This document shows, in pieces, positions 33,900 to 48,019 of a stretch of DNA of 64,000 bases (its first letter is position 1; each line of letters opens with the position of its first letter). The notes below the pieces were generated by a model. The model searched no databases, had not been told where the DNA came from, and saw nothing but the letters and a program-made list of their open reading frames with translations. Position numbers and translations under genes: made by a program. Source of the stretch: Druceiella hillmani (Eukaryota > Arthropoda > Insecta > Lepidoptera > Hepialidae); the NCBI GenBank assembly GCA_039881145.1, contig JAYKKI010000003.1, forward strand, positions 6,748,501 through 6,812,500, given 5' to 3'.

Positions 33900-34990
33900 A
33901 AATGTTTTCCGCTTTGTTCTAACTAAACACAATCGCGCTCTCTATAATCTCTCTATAATTGAATTAATAACATTATCCATTATTTGAGAATTTCTTTTAA
34001 TTTTATTAAAACTGCCAGTAATCCTTTCTCGCAAACTTTGTTCGTCCGGGCATTTAGTTGAGTATACATCGAATTTGACGCTACTACAAAGAAAGAAAAT
34101 CGAGTGGTGTTAAAGCTGGAGATTTCGGAGGTCAGGGTAATAATGGACAGGTCCACTGCGCCCTATCCAGTGACGACAATATTACTCGTCTAAATACTCA
34201 CGTACCCGAATACCAAAGTGAGGGGGCGGTCCGTCATATTACTACCACATATCTCTGACTACGCTCAAAGGCAAAGGCTTCGAAATAAAGTCTTTCACTT
34301 CATTACGCAAGAAATACAAATAATTGTTCGATGTTATTCCGGTAAGTAAAAAAAACGAACCTACGAGCTGATTACCGAAAATTCCCGCCCATGCGTTTAA
34401 ATTCCATTACTGCTGAAAACTTCCCAGCCTTTTAAAAGTGGATTTCTTATGGCTCTAGTAGTGTTCATTTTGCACATTACAATATTCCATGCCACGTAAA
34501 CATGCTTTCATCTGACCATAAAATAAGTCGAACAAATTATTGCAAATCGTCATTCATGCGAATGAGTCACTGACAAAAAATACGACAACAGGCGTAATTT
34601 TCTTTCATCAATTGTTGCACGCTAGTGAAACGGATGCTGTCCATATTCTCTGAGGGTATCTCCGACAAGCGTTTTTGGTAAGCTAAGAGATATGGCTGCC
34701 GGATGTTTGCTGCTAGTAGTATATTCGGCAAAAGCATCGAGGATAGCATCTTCAGACACGTGATGTCTTCTACCAACCGAGCGTCCTCTATTAAACGAGG
34801 GCATTACCTGACCAGTACTATGAACTCGACTAGCCAATCTTGCGATGGTCCGTTTATTTGGCTTTCTGGCGTGATTTGGATAAATAGCCGAATACTTTAT
34901 ACTAGCCTGGCGAGCATTGAAATCTCACGAACCTAAACACATCAGCATGTCATAATATTCCGAATTGGAATAGCGCACAGGAGACATTAT
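33900..34990 (-). pseudogene. DUF4817-type mariner-like transposase remnant
   Basis: The N-terminal helix-turn-helix part is well preserved: YSNSEYYDMLMCLG, FNARQASIKYSAIYPNHARK, PNKRTIARLASRVHSTG (DUF4817 pattern 'ytn.EyvdMl...ge..gnareA.rlYaerfPnR..Ps..tf.rl..rl.etG'). Then GRSVGRRHHVSEDAILDAFA and TLVGDTLREYGQHPFH. Further on, short fragments match the DDE region of this Tc1/mariner-related family, including a degraded 'WP..SPDLT.LDFFLW' block around 34110-34160 (ITLTSEISSFNTTRFSFF). Many stops and frameshifts are present. The terminal repeats were not identified. Confidence 0.7.
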
Positions 34991-35185
34991 AACAGTTATC
35001 AAAACAATATAAATTAACAAAATGAAACGCTAATACTTCAGAAAATCAAAATACGTTGAATATACAGACAAATTTAAAAACGACACGATACATTCAAAGC
35101 GTGGCGTTTTACTGATTGTTCCTCATAAACACAGTTAATAAACTAATATAATCTGCGCAAACACCTATAGCTTACATCATTCTTT
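34991..35185. other. Short AT-rich spacer
   Basis: Nothing was recognised between the mariner-like remnant and the possible MITE. Confidence 0.4.
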
Positions 35186-35480
35186 CTCAACCTGGGGGTA
35201 GCGTTTATTATTAAAGGGGGCGGCAATCTATCCAAAAAATAAGACCTACCTATAAAATACTCGTTTATTATTTTTGAATGAAATGTTGCAAAATGGAATA
35301 TTAATAGGTAATAAAAACATGAAATAATAAACTTATAGCTTATTAATTTCTTTAAAATGATTGACGCTAAATTAATTGAAATATTATTTTAATTTTAATG
35401 TATAGTAAAGAGGTCGCAAGGTCTATTACTTAACTTTTTGGCCTTTTTGTGGCTCGCGACATAAAATGGTTGAGAAAAAA
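35186..35480. mobile_element. Possible hAT-type MITE
   Basis: Begins ttctttctcaacctgggggtagcg and ends ggctcgcgacataaaatggttgagaaa, giving a 10-bp inverted end tttctcaacc/ggttgagaaa. The 'ttctcaacc...gtcgcgac' vocabulary is common at hAT ends. There is no CAG start or clear 8-bp duplication, so this is tentative. Confidence 0.45.
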
Positions 35481-38106
35481 CGGTTTACACTATTCAGTGT
35501 TTTGTCAGATGAATCGCTAAATTTGTAGCTAGAACTTTGATTTTTCTAAACACATTGAGCTGATATTTGTTAGCTGATTATAGAATATTCATTGTGTTTA
35601 TTTTTAATTAAATTAATTATTTATAAAAAATATTGTGTCATTGTAGTTAGCAACATAGAAATAGAATATTAGAATGTAATACTAAACACACGTTTAAGAG
35701 AAAAAACTTAAACTTTACGAAATTTTTAAGTCGCCACTGCCCCGTGGCCTGTTAGTAAATCAAAAGAATTGTGGCCAAAATAAAATAAAATACTTCAATA
35801 CGCGTTTCATTTATCGTATGATTACCAAAATATGACAATACAAAACAAATATTCTTTAAAAATTACGAGTTTGTATTTTTTCTTGAAATCAACGCGATAG
35901 TTACATAATTTTACGAGCTAAATGTTGCACAATATGAAGACTTTTTGCACAGTCTTACAATTGTTTTATGTAATGTTCAAGGTTACATTCAATATAGATA
36001 ATAACAAAACTTATTAAAGAATTCTTTTTATAATTTTTTTTTGTAGTATTCCTTCCAAATCTGGTATAATCATTGATATCTACAAGAATCCTCTGTGGAT
36101 ACACGGTGCCATTACTGCCATTTATATTGGTCTAAAACGGCAACTCAGTTAATGTATCCAATCTAAGATATCCCTATACAATATACAAAATGCGAAGAGA
36201 TTACGACACAGTGCTATTGATAAAAAAATAAATAATGTATACAGCTTTGTAGCAGCGGTTTATTTTGTTTACGTTTTAAAAACAAGCAATCCTTTCTAAT
36301 TTGTTGGTATATCGTAAAAGAGAAATTACTTTAGCTAATTCGTTGCAATACAGATAGAATTTATGTAGGGGAAGTAGGTCTATATTAGATTGAAAAAGGT
36401 TGATTTCAATCGCTATCATTTGTTAATACCTAATTCGTGTCAGTACTTAAGTTGACTTCAATTCTTTCAATACGCCTGAAACATTTTTCCTTGAAGTATG
36501 AAAACCTTTTAAATAGCAAAATAAACTACAGAACTAAAATGTAGAAATTAAAATAACTTCATCTGTTACACTATTTAAATGAATTTGAAATTATTATTTT
36601 ATCGGTGTAATACTTTATCATCTATAGACGAGAAGTAATTGGACATAAATATTTTTCCTCGTTTTATTGTTCAGATTTAATTTTATTGTATCTATCGATC
36701 GCCCAATGAAGAGACTTCATGCGAAAGGATTAGCAAAATTTTAATGCGGTTAAAAGAAATACTCAAATGACTGATAACGTGATGAACTCGATATTTAGGT
36801 GAGTGCGATTGTGTTTACAATAAGGCGGCTAATTTTTTAATATACATATTTAAGGCTAGTCAAACATTAAGTGAAGTAATTTTTCAGTGAATATTAAGGG
36901 AATAAAATTTAATTGAAATATTTTTTCTGTGCCACTTTAAGTTAGACAAAATATTAATACCATTCCACTAATATCAATTATTTGTTTTAGATATTCATTA
37001 TCATGCAATAAAAAGTGTTGAAATAAAAAGAATGTAATGAAAAAAAAGAAAAGAATGTAAATGAGATCTCTGAAGATATTGTAAAAATTGCAAATGACTT
37101 GCTACTGACTTGTTAGTGACAATGTTATAGCGTTATTCTGTTTACATAATCAGGTATTACCTAATGAATGATTACAGCAAGAGGAACAAACACAAAAGAA
37201 GGATCGAGAGACATTCTCCTATCATTAAAACTGAACAATTTATTTAAAGAATTTTAACCATATCCAAGTAGTAATATTTGGATTAAATGGTCCTAACTTC
37301 GAATGGAGTTTTCAAGTTAACAATATTAATTGTCTAATCTGTAAATATTGTTGAGAATAAAAAGAAATAAGAGAAAAAAATGCCTTTAGAGACTTATTTA
37401 CAAAATAAACATCGTTATAATTAATTTTTATATTAACCTGACGGAAAATTAAGGACTATCTGTATTTGGAAAGAAACATTTTTTGATGTATTTACGCTGT
37501 TCATATCTCTATTAATACCCTATACTTTGAAATTTTTCATTTATTCAAGAGGGTGAGAATGTTTGTTTATTGAGACATTAAGACAGATCTATAGGGAATA
37601 TCCATGCAAGATGCTACGAGTTCCATCTGGTGATAAATAAATACATTTTTACTTACACTGCTGTAAACAAAGTTTATTAATTTATCATCCCATGGTATTG
37701 CTTTGGTTACACATTTTTCGTGCCATACCTTGCATATTGCAATGAATCGAATTTACTTATGATATCTAAATATGATGTAGTGTGTTGTATAATTTTAGTA
37801 ATTCATAATAATAATGCTGTCTTTAGTTTCCCAATAATTGAATCTCCCATTAATTTATAACAGAAATGTAACAAAAGTTCTTAATTCTGTCGTCTTCAAA
37901 TGATCCATATGTTTTTAGGAAAGGTGCCAATAAATTTTGAAAATCCTTCAAGATTTTTAGGCTGTAAGTCGTAAAACTGATTCTTGGGTTTGACACATTC
38001 AGAGGAAAGGTGGTAAAAGTGATAAAATACTTAGCATGCAAGTTCATTTCACTAAATTGTTTTCCTAACATGGTTATGATATGAAGAACTGCTATTAAAA
38101 CTTACT
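35481..38106. other. Long anonymous AT-rich stretch
   Basis: No TE protein, splice-flanked exon or strong repeat was recognised over 2.6 kb on either strand. A 73-codon minus-strand frame at 37850-38071 has no recognisable similarity. Confidence 0.45.
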
Positions 38107-38340
38107 ATGCTAACTGTTATGAATATTTTCATCATCCATATAATGCTTGGGTCTATGAACGCTTGGCCCAACACACTTCCCATCCTTGCTAGTAGTGCCC
38201 AGATTACTTATGCTGGTAGACTCCCCTCTGCTGAGATCATCAGAGAATACCACAGGAGGCTCTCGTTCAGCTTCGATCACCAGCTAGGCAAGTTTTGTCT
38301 CTGCTGCGTGTGGCGGTTCACCGCCTGGAGTGAGGAATGA
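38107..38340 (+). other. Unassigned open frame in a GC-richer island
   Basis: A 77-codon frame in a sharply bounded patch (about 38150-38340) that is much richer in GC than the flanks. The translation includes LPILASSAQITYAGRLPSAE, IIREYHRRLSFSFDHQLGKF and VWRFTAWSEE. The composition contrast suggests a fragment of a foreign or transposed coding sequence. I do not recognise the family on either strand. Confidence 0.35.
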
Positions 38341-38698
38341 GTTATGTTTAAAAATTGGGTGCACAAAATGAGCAACTATGCAAATCTTAAGACTGAGTTT
38401 AAAATAGAGTTCAATATTTGAAATGTAGCAACCGTTACTAGTTTGCGTGTTAAGTGATTTTATTCATTCATTTTATTATAAATGTGTACATAGGGATTAT
38501 CTTGATACAATTTTATCAAAATAAGCAAGGTGGAAACCTGCCTGCACATTGATTAATTCTATATATTGTCATGCTAATATATGAAAAATTTACATAGTTG
38601 GTACAAGATGAAAAGCTAACGTAGCTTCTAAAATATTAACTCAATATATTCAAATAACTAATTCTGATATAAAACTAACATAAGGGATTCCCAAAAGT
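38341..38698. other. AT-rich spacer
   Basis: Nothing was recognised between the GC-richer island and the microsatellite. Confidence 0.4.
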
Positions 38699-38699
38699 A

Positions 38700-38749
<50 letters not shown>

Positions 38750-38850
38750 ATATATATATATATATGTATATGGGTGTGTGTGTGTGTGTGCGCGTGTGCG
38801 CGTGTGCGTGTGTTCGTGTGTGTGTGTGTGTGCGTATGTGCGTGTGCGTG
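38699..38850. repeat. compound (TA)n/(TG)n microsatellite
   Basis: TA runs followed by a long TG run interrupted by CG steps (gtgcgcgtgtgcg). Repetitive frames on both strands across it are artefacts. Confidence 0.95.
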
Positions 38851-41071
38851 CTCGGTACTACACGCATGCACTAGATGTGCACAGGAAAAAGAAATTATTC
38901 TCCCACATGGACAATTATTTGATATACTAAACCTGTTTATGTATTTTTGTTAAATGTTTTCTTTGTGGGATGGATAATTGAAGAATAATTTGTAAAAGCG
39001 TCTATTATTTATTATTGTATTGATGTTATACAAATTATTAATTAAAAATTGAATTTAATATGCGATTACCTCACTTACTTTTCTTATATGGATACTAAAA
39101 TCAATGTAATCACATGCGCATTTTCAAGTAGGGATCGCCTTTTCAAGTAGGGATTTATTAAATTTGTCAGCTATATCTAAATTTATTCACGTATATGTGT
39201 TATTTTTTCACAAACTCGGCAGTAATAAAAGAGACACCAAAGTCAAAAGACGACATAAAATTGTTATATTTGCTTTAAGAGGGTTACGTCATGCTTTATG
39301 AAAGTGGAAGTATATAAAGCATATAAATGAAATTGCAGGGAAAAATATAAAATATCACAATACGAAATAAAGAATGGAAGATCTATTACAACCTAAATAT
39401 TTGAAATTAAAAAAAATAAAATATGCTCTGTGCGTACAATTGTCGAATTCATCATAGCTCAAAGACAGTTCGTTGTAGAAAATCGAAATTTGGCACATTG
39501 ATGAAGCATATTAATTGGCAAATATTTCAGAAGTTAACATGCAAAAATATTTACATACATAGGAATTTTAGAAAGCGCGAATTAAGTAAAAAGATTTTTT
39601 TTTTAAATTTTATATATTTTATTGCTTGAGAATTATGCTTAAGTTTTCCAAAATTATTTTTCAGAAATTTATGTAAGAAGTTTCTAAATATCTTTTGAAA
39701 ATGTACACAAAAATATATGTTTCCCTCCCCAATCTAAAAACAAACAGTGTTACTTGAAGTTTATGCGTAAAAAATTATGCACTATTAACAATTAAGTCAA
39801 CATTAGGTGTTTTTGAGCAAAATGGAACAGCCTTTAAATATAAAAATTCTGTAAAAATAAAATGATAATAAAATTTAATAATACATCGTCCTATCTTGGT
39901 AGAATGGAAACGAGGGAAGGAAGTAAAACGAATAATTAAAATAGGAAATATTTTTCAGACAGTTTTTGGCTGTGTGAATTTTCAACAAATATCACAGAAT
40001 ATTTCACTGAAGGCAGTAGCACGCTGAGGAATAAATAGTGTGAGTTACATTTTTAGTACGTAATGCCATACTGTAATCGTTTGTGCTCTGCGGATTTCCA
40101 TAAATTTATTTAGAGATCCAAGCTGTGTTCAGAAATGTGAATACTTACTTTGAGGACGAAGATGTAAATGGACGCACAAAGGAGGCTGGCAAAAATGGGC
40201 CTGATATTGTAGAAATAGAATATAAATTAAAATAATTTGGTATTTGTTATAATAAAGGTGTCCCGTAGAGAGTAGACCAACGAAATGTCTGCGAAGGAGG
40301 GGGTTATTACATGTAGGAAACAATAAATTTTATTATCCTCGGTCTAATAATTTTAGAGATTTAATTTTCTTAATTTTTTAAATTATTGTCACTGTGCATG
40401 AAAAAAATAATTTTTTATTAGGTATTATTAATATTTCTGCTCTTTCATTATCCAAGATCTTTAAGGGAACATTCGTCTTCCTAATTAATATTTATTTATT
40501 CATTCGTTATTATTAGCAACATAAAAATGAAACGCTGAAAAATGTGCATTTTTTAAATTACAAAACATGAAAAGGGACTTTTGAACAATGCTAGCGTAAA
40601 AAATGTATGATAACCTTATAGAACTTTATTTAAAAAATATCATATATTTATTTCAAAAATATCAAAAATATTATATATAATTCACACATATTCCAATGTT
40701 GTCATTAACAATGATGATGTTATTGACATTATTACAATTAATTCTTTAAACATTCGAAAAATACTTGCTTTACTTAAATAACTCCGCTCGATCAAAACAA
40801 CCGCTTATCAGAATTCTTTCGATATGTCTTTCCCACTCGTGCGGTCTTTTTATTGTTTTCGGCCTGTATAAAAAACCAAACAATTTAACAATTTACAATC
40901 GGAAAAGAGCAAAAACTAAATAATTATAATTTAACTATAAATTTTATGATCATAATACAAAACCAAAAAGTTATCTTTATAAAAACGTATGTTATATATT
41001 AAAAACGTATATTATATTTTTAATACATTACGAATTATTAATGAGAAATAAAAATAATAATAAAAACTGGT
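38851..41071. other. Anonymous AT-rich stretch
   Basis: The 14-mer tttcaagtagggat is duplicated at about 39122 and 39140. No gene was recognised on either strand. Confidence 0.45.
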
Positions 41072-41105
41072 AATAACAATAAAAACGAATGTTTTTATTG
41101 TTATT
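41072..41105. repeat. perfect palindrome (15-nt arms, 4-nt loop)
   Basis: aataacaataaaaac at 41072-41086, loop gaat, exact reverse complement at 41091-41105. It is AT-rich, so chance is less remote than for the GC-containing examples. Confidence 0.85.
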
Positions 41106-42472
41106 TTTATAAAATTACTGTAATGAAGTGCACACAATTTTTTTAGAAACTACTATAAAAATAATATCAATCTTTTTTTAAATGTGTAGCCATTTCCTAA
41201 TCAATAATTAATAAATTAATTTAAGAAAAGAAACTTTAACATATAGCTACATACATTTTGGGGGTAAAGGAAATGAATGCGTTGTTTGTTCATTTCAAGT
41301 TGGCTTCTTTTGATGATCCTGTCCAGACTGCAACTTTCATGGATTAATATATGATGTTTGTGTATAGAGGAAACGATAGGAGACAATCTGTATTTTCTTT
41401 CATCTTAATGGCTTAAAGAGTTTTGTAGAAATAGCAAAATAGCTTTTTACAAAAGACTATGAAAAATAGCTTTACTTTTATAAAAACATTTGAGATTTCT
41501 CACGTATGATTTGTGATTTAAATAAAACTTTTTGGCGTTTATTTTTGCACTTTTTTATAGTATACTCAACACTATATGGACTTTTGCCGATCTTCCTTAA
41601 AGGCGTTTAAATTTTCATAATTTAGAAGCTTTTAAGGAAGTATGATTTTATTCTGTTTTTAGCCCACAAATTAAACAAGTACAGGCGTTGGACTGAAATT
41701 TATAAATGTTTAAAGTATATTTCCTCTTGTTTCCCCAAACTTAGGATTTTGCCATAGGTCAAATTACTTCCTTATATCATTATGAGGTTTCTCACAGGGT
41801 CACTAGCGTTTTCTAGCGAGAACGGCAGCTAGAATTTTTAGGTTGTAATAGATCTTAGATAAAAAATGAAGCGCTAGTTAACTGGCGCGTTCCGTCACTA
41901 ACGCTTTCTTCTGCACATAAAAACTAAATTCTGGCGATGATTAATATATTAATTCAAAAGTTTTGTCAAAAAATGATACCCCTCTTAATTTCATTCTCTT
42001 TATTACCTCTCCTTTTGAGTTTTAATTCAATAACTCTTTATGTTTTTGAAAATTCTTTCTTATCATGCCATATTAAGTTCTTCTAAAGCATTTCCGTTTT
42101 TCATTATCTTTTGAAGTTCATCTATTAAGAACTAAATCATTTTTGGTTTAGTTGACTAAAAAGACTACTCTTTTAGAAATCATTTCATTATTTTTGTTAA
42201 TTCATTAATTCAATAATAAATTATATTTGAGGACTTGGTCTATGACCTTTCTTTTCTTTTTAGAGTGAGAAGTGAAGAAAGTCTCAATATTGATAGTGAA
42301 TTCTAATTTATCTTAAGCTATAAAAATAAATAAGGAAGATCTTTTTACAATGTAAGCCTAAAGTGATGTATATTATTAATTTGATTGTAGCTAACTGGTG
42401 AATGAGTTTATATATTTAATATAGTTTGTTTTTTTTTTTAAGGGATAGAAAATCAGAAAATTATGTAAAAAG
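41106..42472. other. Anonymous AT-rich stretch
   Basis: No gene or TE similarity was recognised. Confidence 0.45.
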
Positions 42473-42521
42473 ATACTACTACTATACTACTACTACTACT
42501 ACTTAGATACTACTACTACTT
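42473..42521. repeat. (TAC)n microsatellite
   Basis: Interrupted tactactac tract with a small gap (cttaga) in the middle. Confidence 0.9.
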
Positions 42522-44379
42522 TTGTTGATGGAATGAATAGAATGTAAATTAAAGGTGATTATCACAAATATTGATAATTTCACATATTTCATATTTCACA
42601 TATTAGTTTCAATTCATAATTTTTTAAAACTAATCGCGGTGAATTGCAAACCTTAATACTGTCTGCTTAACTAATGTCTTAGTCAAATTAAAATTGTTAT
42701 AATTCAAATTAGTTACAATCATTTATCAATGTTCAAAGACCTTACCAAAAATTTAAGAGGGCCCTTTTTGAGGTGCAAGCGCTTTACCTACCGCGTTATC
42801 CCTAACAAAGTAATAAAAGTGTCTTTCTTTTATGCTTTAAGGGCCCAAAAGATTTCAATGAAGTTTTGCATATAAATAATACACATCCTGAATTAAAAGA
42901 TAGGCTAATAATTATTAGGTTTATTATATAGAAGCATTGTTTATTTGCGTTTACCTTTCTTACACACTTGATATTACATATCTTAGATAAAAAAATGGGC
43001 TAACATAATTTCACTATCATTTGTAGGAACAGAGCAGTGAACCTAAACGTTAAAAAAAATGTTCCTACGCACAAAAAACTGAATGCGTTGCTATTAATAT
43101 AATTTTGAAAAGTAGTATAAAATGTTTAATCTAATATGCCAATTTTATGGGTTTTTTATTGCATAAAATGCTGCTTAAATTGCATGGCATTTTTGCTGTA
43201 TAAAATGCTGCTTTGTATTACAGCAAGTATAAAAATCAGGTCTGGTAAATTGTGTTCAAAATAATACTTAGCTCCTCACTACATAACTGGCATGATTGAA
43301 ATCTATATCTATTTCTTTAAAAAATAGATTTTTTACATTTTCCTAACACCATGGGGGTAAAGCTGCAGGCAAAAACTAATTTTATAAAATGTTCAATATA
43401 TCCTATTATATTGTGCTTAGCTCAGTAATTTATGATGGTAACTTGTCGACTGAAATTTAAATATTTTATTATTTCACGAGACCAATTTTTTGTGTGATTA
43501 CTATGCAAATACAAATTTTGCAACAAATTATTCTCGCATTGTCCGATAATGTCTGGTGAGTTGAGGTTTCCTTAGATATAAATTACGAAAGACAGCACCA
43601 CGCCGAGTCGGTATTGTTACACCCGATAGAGTTAACTTCAAGCTTTCAAACCATCTATAAAAAAACTTAAATTTCTACATTAATGTTTGTATAGTTTTTC
43701 AAAGTAATTTAACTAATGGTACTAAGCTAATTTTGAAACACGCTTACCACTTTGTAAGGAATAAATTTGACTCCGTAATGAATAATTTGACTCCGTTAAA
43801 AACATAGAGTGATTTTATGTCCACTTGAAATGTTAGTAACAACTAATATCTAATAGAAGATAAATTAAATTTCTCATTTATACACTATATTGATATTACT
43901 AATGATTAACATATTCTTACCAGTAATTAAAGTTTTCTCTAATCGGCAAAATTTTAAATAATTCAGAAAACCTTCATTGTCAAAAAAGTAACAGAATTAT
44001 TTAATACTAGGGATTCTGCATTTAGCTGCTATATTTGATATTCGAAATTTTTTCATTATTCATCGAATACCAAATGACAATTTCTTTTATTCTACAATGT
44101 CACCGTTGTCGAACAAAATAAACTATCTGATAAATTTTTGTATGATAACTATCTGACATAAATTAAAAAAAAAATATAAATAGAGTTTTAGAAAGAATCA
44201 AGCTAAAATTAAATTTTATTCTGTACGATTAACAATGTAAACATTATCACAATTTATTTACAAATTATCATTAATGTGAAAAATTAAGAAAAGGTAATAA
44301 TAAATCCGACACATATTGAAGTAGATCATGTAATAAATCATGACAAGGTTTGCTATAAAATTTTAATTAATATTTAAGG
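42522..44379. other. Anonymous AT-rich stretch
   Basis: A duplicated word ataaaatgctgctt lies near 43165 and 43200. No gene or TE similarity was recognised. Confidence 0.45.
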
Positions 44380-45525
44380 TCCAAAAGGGGCAGATTGGGT
44401 GCAGAAAAACAAATGTTTCTGCACGATTGGAGTCCAGCCTATTGTGCTTATTTTCATATATCAAGCCTACCTAGGCAAATAGTCTTTCTGAGTAAACAGA
44501 GCTTGCTGGGGGTTGTCAGGTATCACTTAGTGAGCTTACTTAAAATGGAGTACTGATACAGATTCGTACTCAAAGTCCACCAATTGCATGGGTTTAGATA
44601 TCTCTCAGTCTTTATTGAGCTGTGGGCAACTTCGTTAGGTGTGTCATTCTTGGGTTAGTCTTCAGAAGTTGTTTTATCATAGATTGTTGGAACCAGGCCC
44701 AGAATAATTTGTGAATTTCTGTACCAAGATTCCCAATTCCGATATCTAAACAATACCTTTTGGACGCCACTTCTGAATCCAAATCCTCATCACCTTCACC
44801 TTTTTTTTGTTCATGTAAGCGTTCTTGTATATAATATGTAGAATTTCAGCGAGTTTGAATGTCTTGAACCAGCTTATGTACAGCCGTCCTAGTTCAAATT
44901 GAATACTACCTAGTTTTATGTACCGTGAGTGATTAAAATGTGTTACAATGCAACGGGTATTAATCAGAATTTCTGTCATTGGGGGACTATTTTTATAGCA
45001 TCACGTATCACCAGCTGGATGGTATGGACATGCAATTAAGGAAGAATTTCCATTACACCTTTAACCATATTGACGTCATTATCGTGAACAATCGCACAAA
45101 TTTTAGTGGTGGGTATTTTTCCATTTCATTACATAATCTAACATTAAGGCATAATTTAATTTGAAGTTTTCTGATGCCCAATATAATGCACAATTTAAAA
45201 GAGCGGCATTATTTATTGATTCAAAATATCGAAAGTAAATATTAATCTTCAGCTGTTCCTAAACCGATTTTTGTTTTGCTTAACACTCTCTCATATAGGT
45301 CAGGAATAATTTTGTTAGTGAAGTATGTCCTACCAGGAATAGTGTATTGCGGAAAAGCGTTATTAATCAAAAGTTCAAATCCCAAATGATGATCGACTAC
45401 AGAAATTTGCTCATTGTTGACAGCGATCATTTCACCAATTAAATAATGGTTCCGCCCGTAAGTCTGTCAAAGTCTTTTTCTGGGAAATGGTTTGAGATAT
45501 CAAATTTAAATTAATATATTTACTG
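44380..45525 (-). pseudogene. hAT transposase remnant (internally deleted)
   Basis: On the minus strand the 5' part is open at 45242-45430: MIAVNNEQISVVDHHLGF, LLINNAFPQYTIPGRTYFT and IIPDLYERVLSKTKI. This is the standard hAT region 'p.s.ve...f..ll..l.P.Y.lPsR..ft..i.p.ly'. Most of the catalytic core is deleted or scrambled. Around 44880 LVQDIQTR-stop-NSTYYI corresponds to 'qDv.TRWNSTyyml'. The C-terminal dimerisation block is QPPASSVYSERLFA with VGLIYENKHNRLDSNRAETF (about 44390-44520), matching 'pPaSS..SErlFS.aG.i...+RnrL....ae.L'. A 9-bp hairpin sits at 44399-44424. It is dead. Confidence 0.88.
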
Positions 45526-48019
45526 AGGCTTATGGGCTCACATTGTTGCAGACATTGTAAGCTTTTTGGCTTACGTAACAGAAATATATGGCCTTTAAAG
45601 TGTATTTCTTGTTATTTATACTGTTATCAAAATCTAGTCGAGTAAGTGCTGTAGACTTACAATCTTAAAAGTCGACATACTGGGGGGTCTTATAGCATAA
45701 GGGAAAAATCTGAAAAGACAATGATTTCTAATTCTATGTGGAATTATATTTTTTTTTAATATGAGCTTATGAAAGATATAGTAGTTATAATAATTAAAAT
45801 TTTAAAAATAGTTTAATAGAAATATTATGTACCAAAAAATACCTTAATGTGAAGGAAGTCCCGTGGTGCGTGTTGTACTTGTGCTTGACAGGTTTTTTGT
45901 TAATATTTAAATTTAAGTGTAGTTTTTAAATTTCAAGTCTAAAATCGTATTCTCCCGGCTCCAGGAGTAACACAACAAAATCCAATTATTCCCAAACCAA
46001 AAATTTTATAAAATTAATACCAATATATTCCAGTTTTTAACTAAGTTTATTAAAATTTATATTATGACAATTTTACCACTGAAAAAACTAGTTTTGCCCC
46101 GCAGGTTTCATCTACATGGAATTATCTTGATCAGGCTGCCGTACCCAATGGTCACTAAACGCTTCCACGTCGTTATCCATGAGTATTTTCGAGATGACCA
46201 GTTAATAAGTAAGCCGGTTTATCTTTACCTTGCACCATTTAGGCATGACATGAAATAATATGTTCCCTAACTTTTATTACAATTATTACCATTTATCTAC
46301 CTCTATGAATTGGAACGTGATGATACATTAATTTATAATTTTCTTCAAAGTAGAGCTTTCTAATATAAAAAACCAGATTTCAAACCATTTAGCCCAAAAA
46401 GGTGGTGAAAAATTTTAAGGACCTATTTTAAGCACAACGAATTTTTGCATAGCATCGTCTTTATTTTGGTGGAATGGGAAATTCTGGCAAAGCATTTGAG
46501 GTTATTTTGTTATTGTACAACTAGATAAGTTGCAAAAAAAGCCCTCGGAAATATCCTTTGGACAGAAAGTGTGTCGAAAATATATTTGAGGTAGGACGAA
46601 ATTTTTATAGCACCTCTATTAAATTGTATTAAACATATTTATAAAAATACCAGGAAGGGAGGGTTTTTTAGATGATTGCCAGAAGTAAAATTAGAGTTCA
46701 TATGATCGTGATAAAATGTGACGTTTTACCAGAATGTTTATACTACTGTCTGTATTTCTGTTATACTAACATAAAGATATTATTATGCAAACTTCATTGT
46801 GCCTAAAATATGTTCTTAAAATTAATCAAACCAGCTCTAATATGTCTTCAATTTTCTTTGACTTCCTTAAATCGCTATTTACTTGTTCTGTTACATGTGA
46901 TGCAGCTTGCCGGACATGCTTGGTGGATTTCTTAAAATAAAAACATGCATTTTATTGCCTTTGAATGCTAAATCACGAGTCTTTATTGTAAAAGTCATGT
47001 TGCTTTATGAGAAATGTTATTGGTTAAATAACAACAACATGCCTTGATGTATTTATTTTGTATATGCGAGTTTCATTTAGATGTGTTATGCTTTTCATTT
47101 TTCTACGTAATTTTATTTTACTGAGGGTATCTTGTAACGGATTAAAGGCCATTTTAAACGGGTTTGTTGACGAGTTTAATTTGATTATTCCATAACGTGA
47201 ATCAGTTTCTATGTGTTTACATTGTCTCTGTATTTGTTGTAAATTGTACATAGAATATTATAATATCATATGATTTCTCACAAAAACGGGTTAAGAAGTC
47301 AACATTTAATGTCTTATTGAAAATAATCAAGCCTATTCATTTTGAGTCTTAAGGTACCTGTATTTCACTTAATTATTCTTACCTAAGCCATTCAATGAAA
47401 GTTATTCGGAAGAATATAATATACTGTAAATATAAAAAGAAGATGAGTAATAAAATAATGGCTTACATAAATGTATAACTCAAATATTGACGAGAATAAT
47501 GTAAAGGGGTAGAATAATATATAATATTATCACTGGTGGCAGAGTTTTTGCTAGTAATTTAGATCGATCATAAGACGCATTAATTGAATAGGCAAAGAAA
47601 GGTGCCATTTAATAAAAGCGGTAGGTTTAAAATGCATGTGTTGTATAGATTCCTCCTCTATTAGTTCCTGATTACGAATACTGATAGTATGTTTATGGTA
47701 TTATAAAAAAAATTTTACTTTTTATTGACAGAATATAAGTAAAGTTTCCAAAATTACGGATATGTCGATTATGTAACTAATAAATAATTTATGGATTTAA
47801 ATGACACAATTATATAGTTACGTCATTGACTTGGTATTATTAGAAATGTGATTATAGTTTTATTAAAGAAACAAGTAATAATTATAAAATCAACAAGAAT
47901 AAATCATAATTAAATAAAAACAAGTGAAATACTATAAATTATTTCTAAAATTTTGTTCCTTAAAATGTGATTGCATAAACGACTAGGTGTTTAATGTTTT
48001 ATCACCTTAGGAGCTTTTC
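45526..48019. other. Anonymous AT-rich stretch
   Basis: Frames at 46064-46258 (+) and 47024-47251 (-) have no recognisable similarity. No TE ends were seen over 2.5 kb. Confidence 0.45.

Noticed and set aside
38650..38953. His-Thr and Val-Cys repeat frames around 38.7 kb
   Set aside because: Microsatellite translation artefacts.
46064..47251. Small frames at 46.1 kb (+) and 47.0 kb (-)
   Set aside because: No similarity, no splice signals, and of a length expected by chance.
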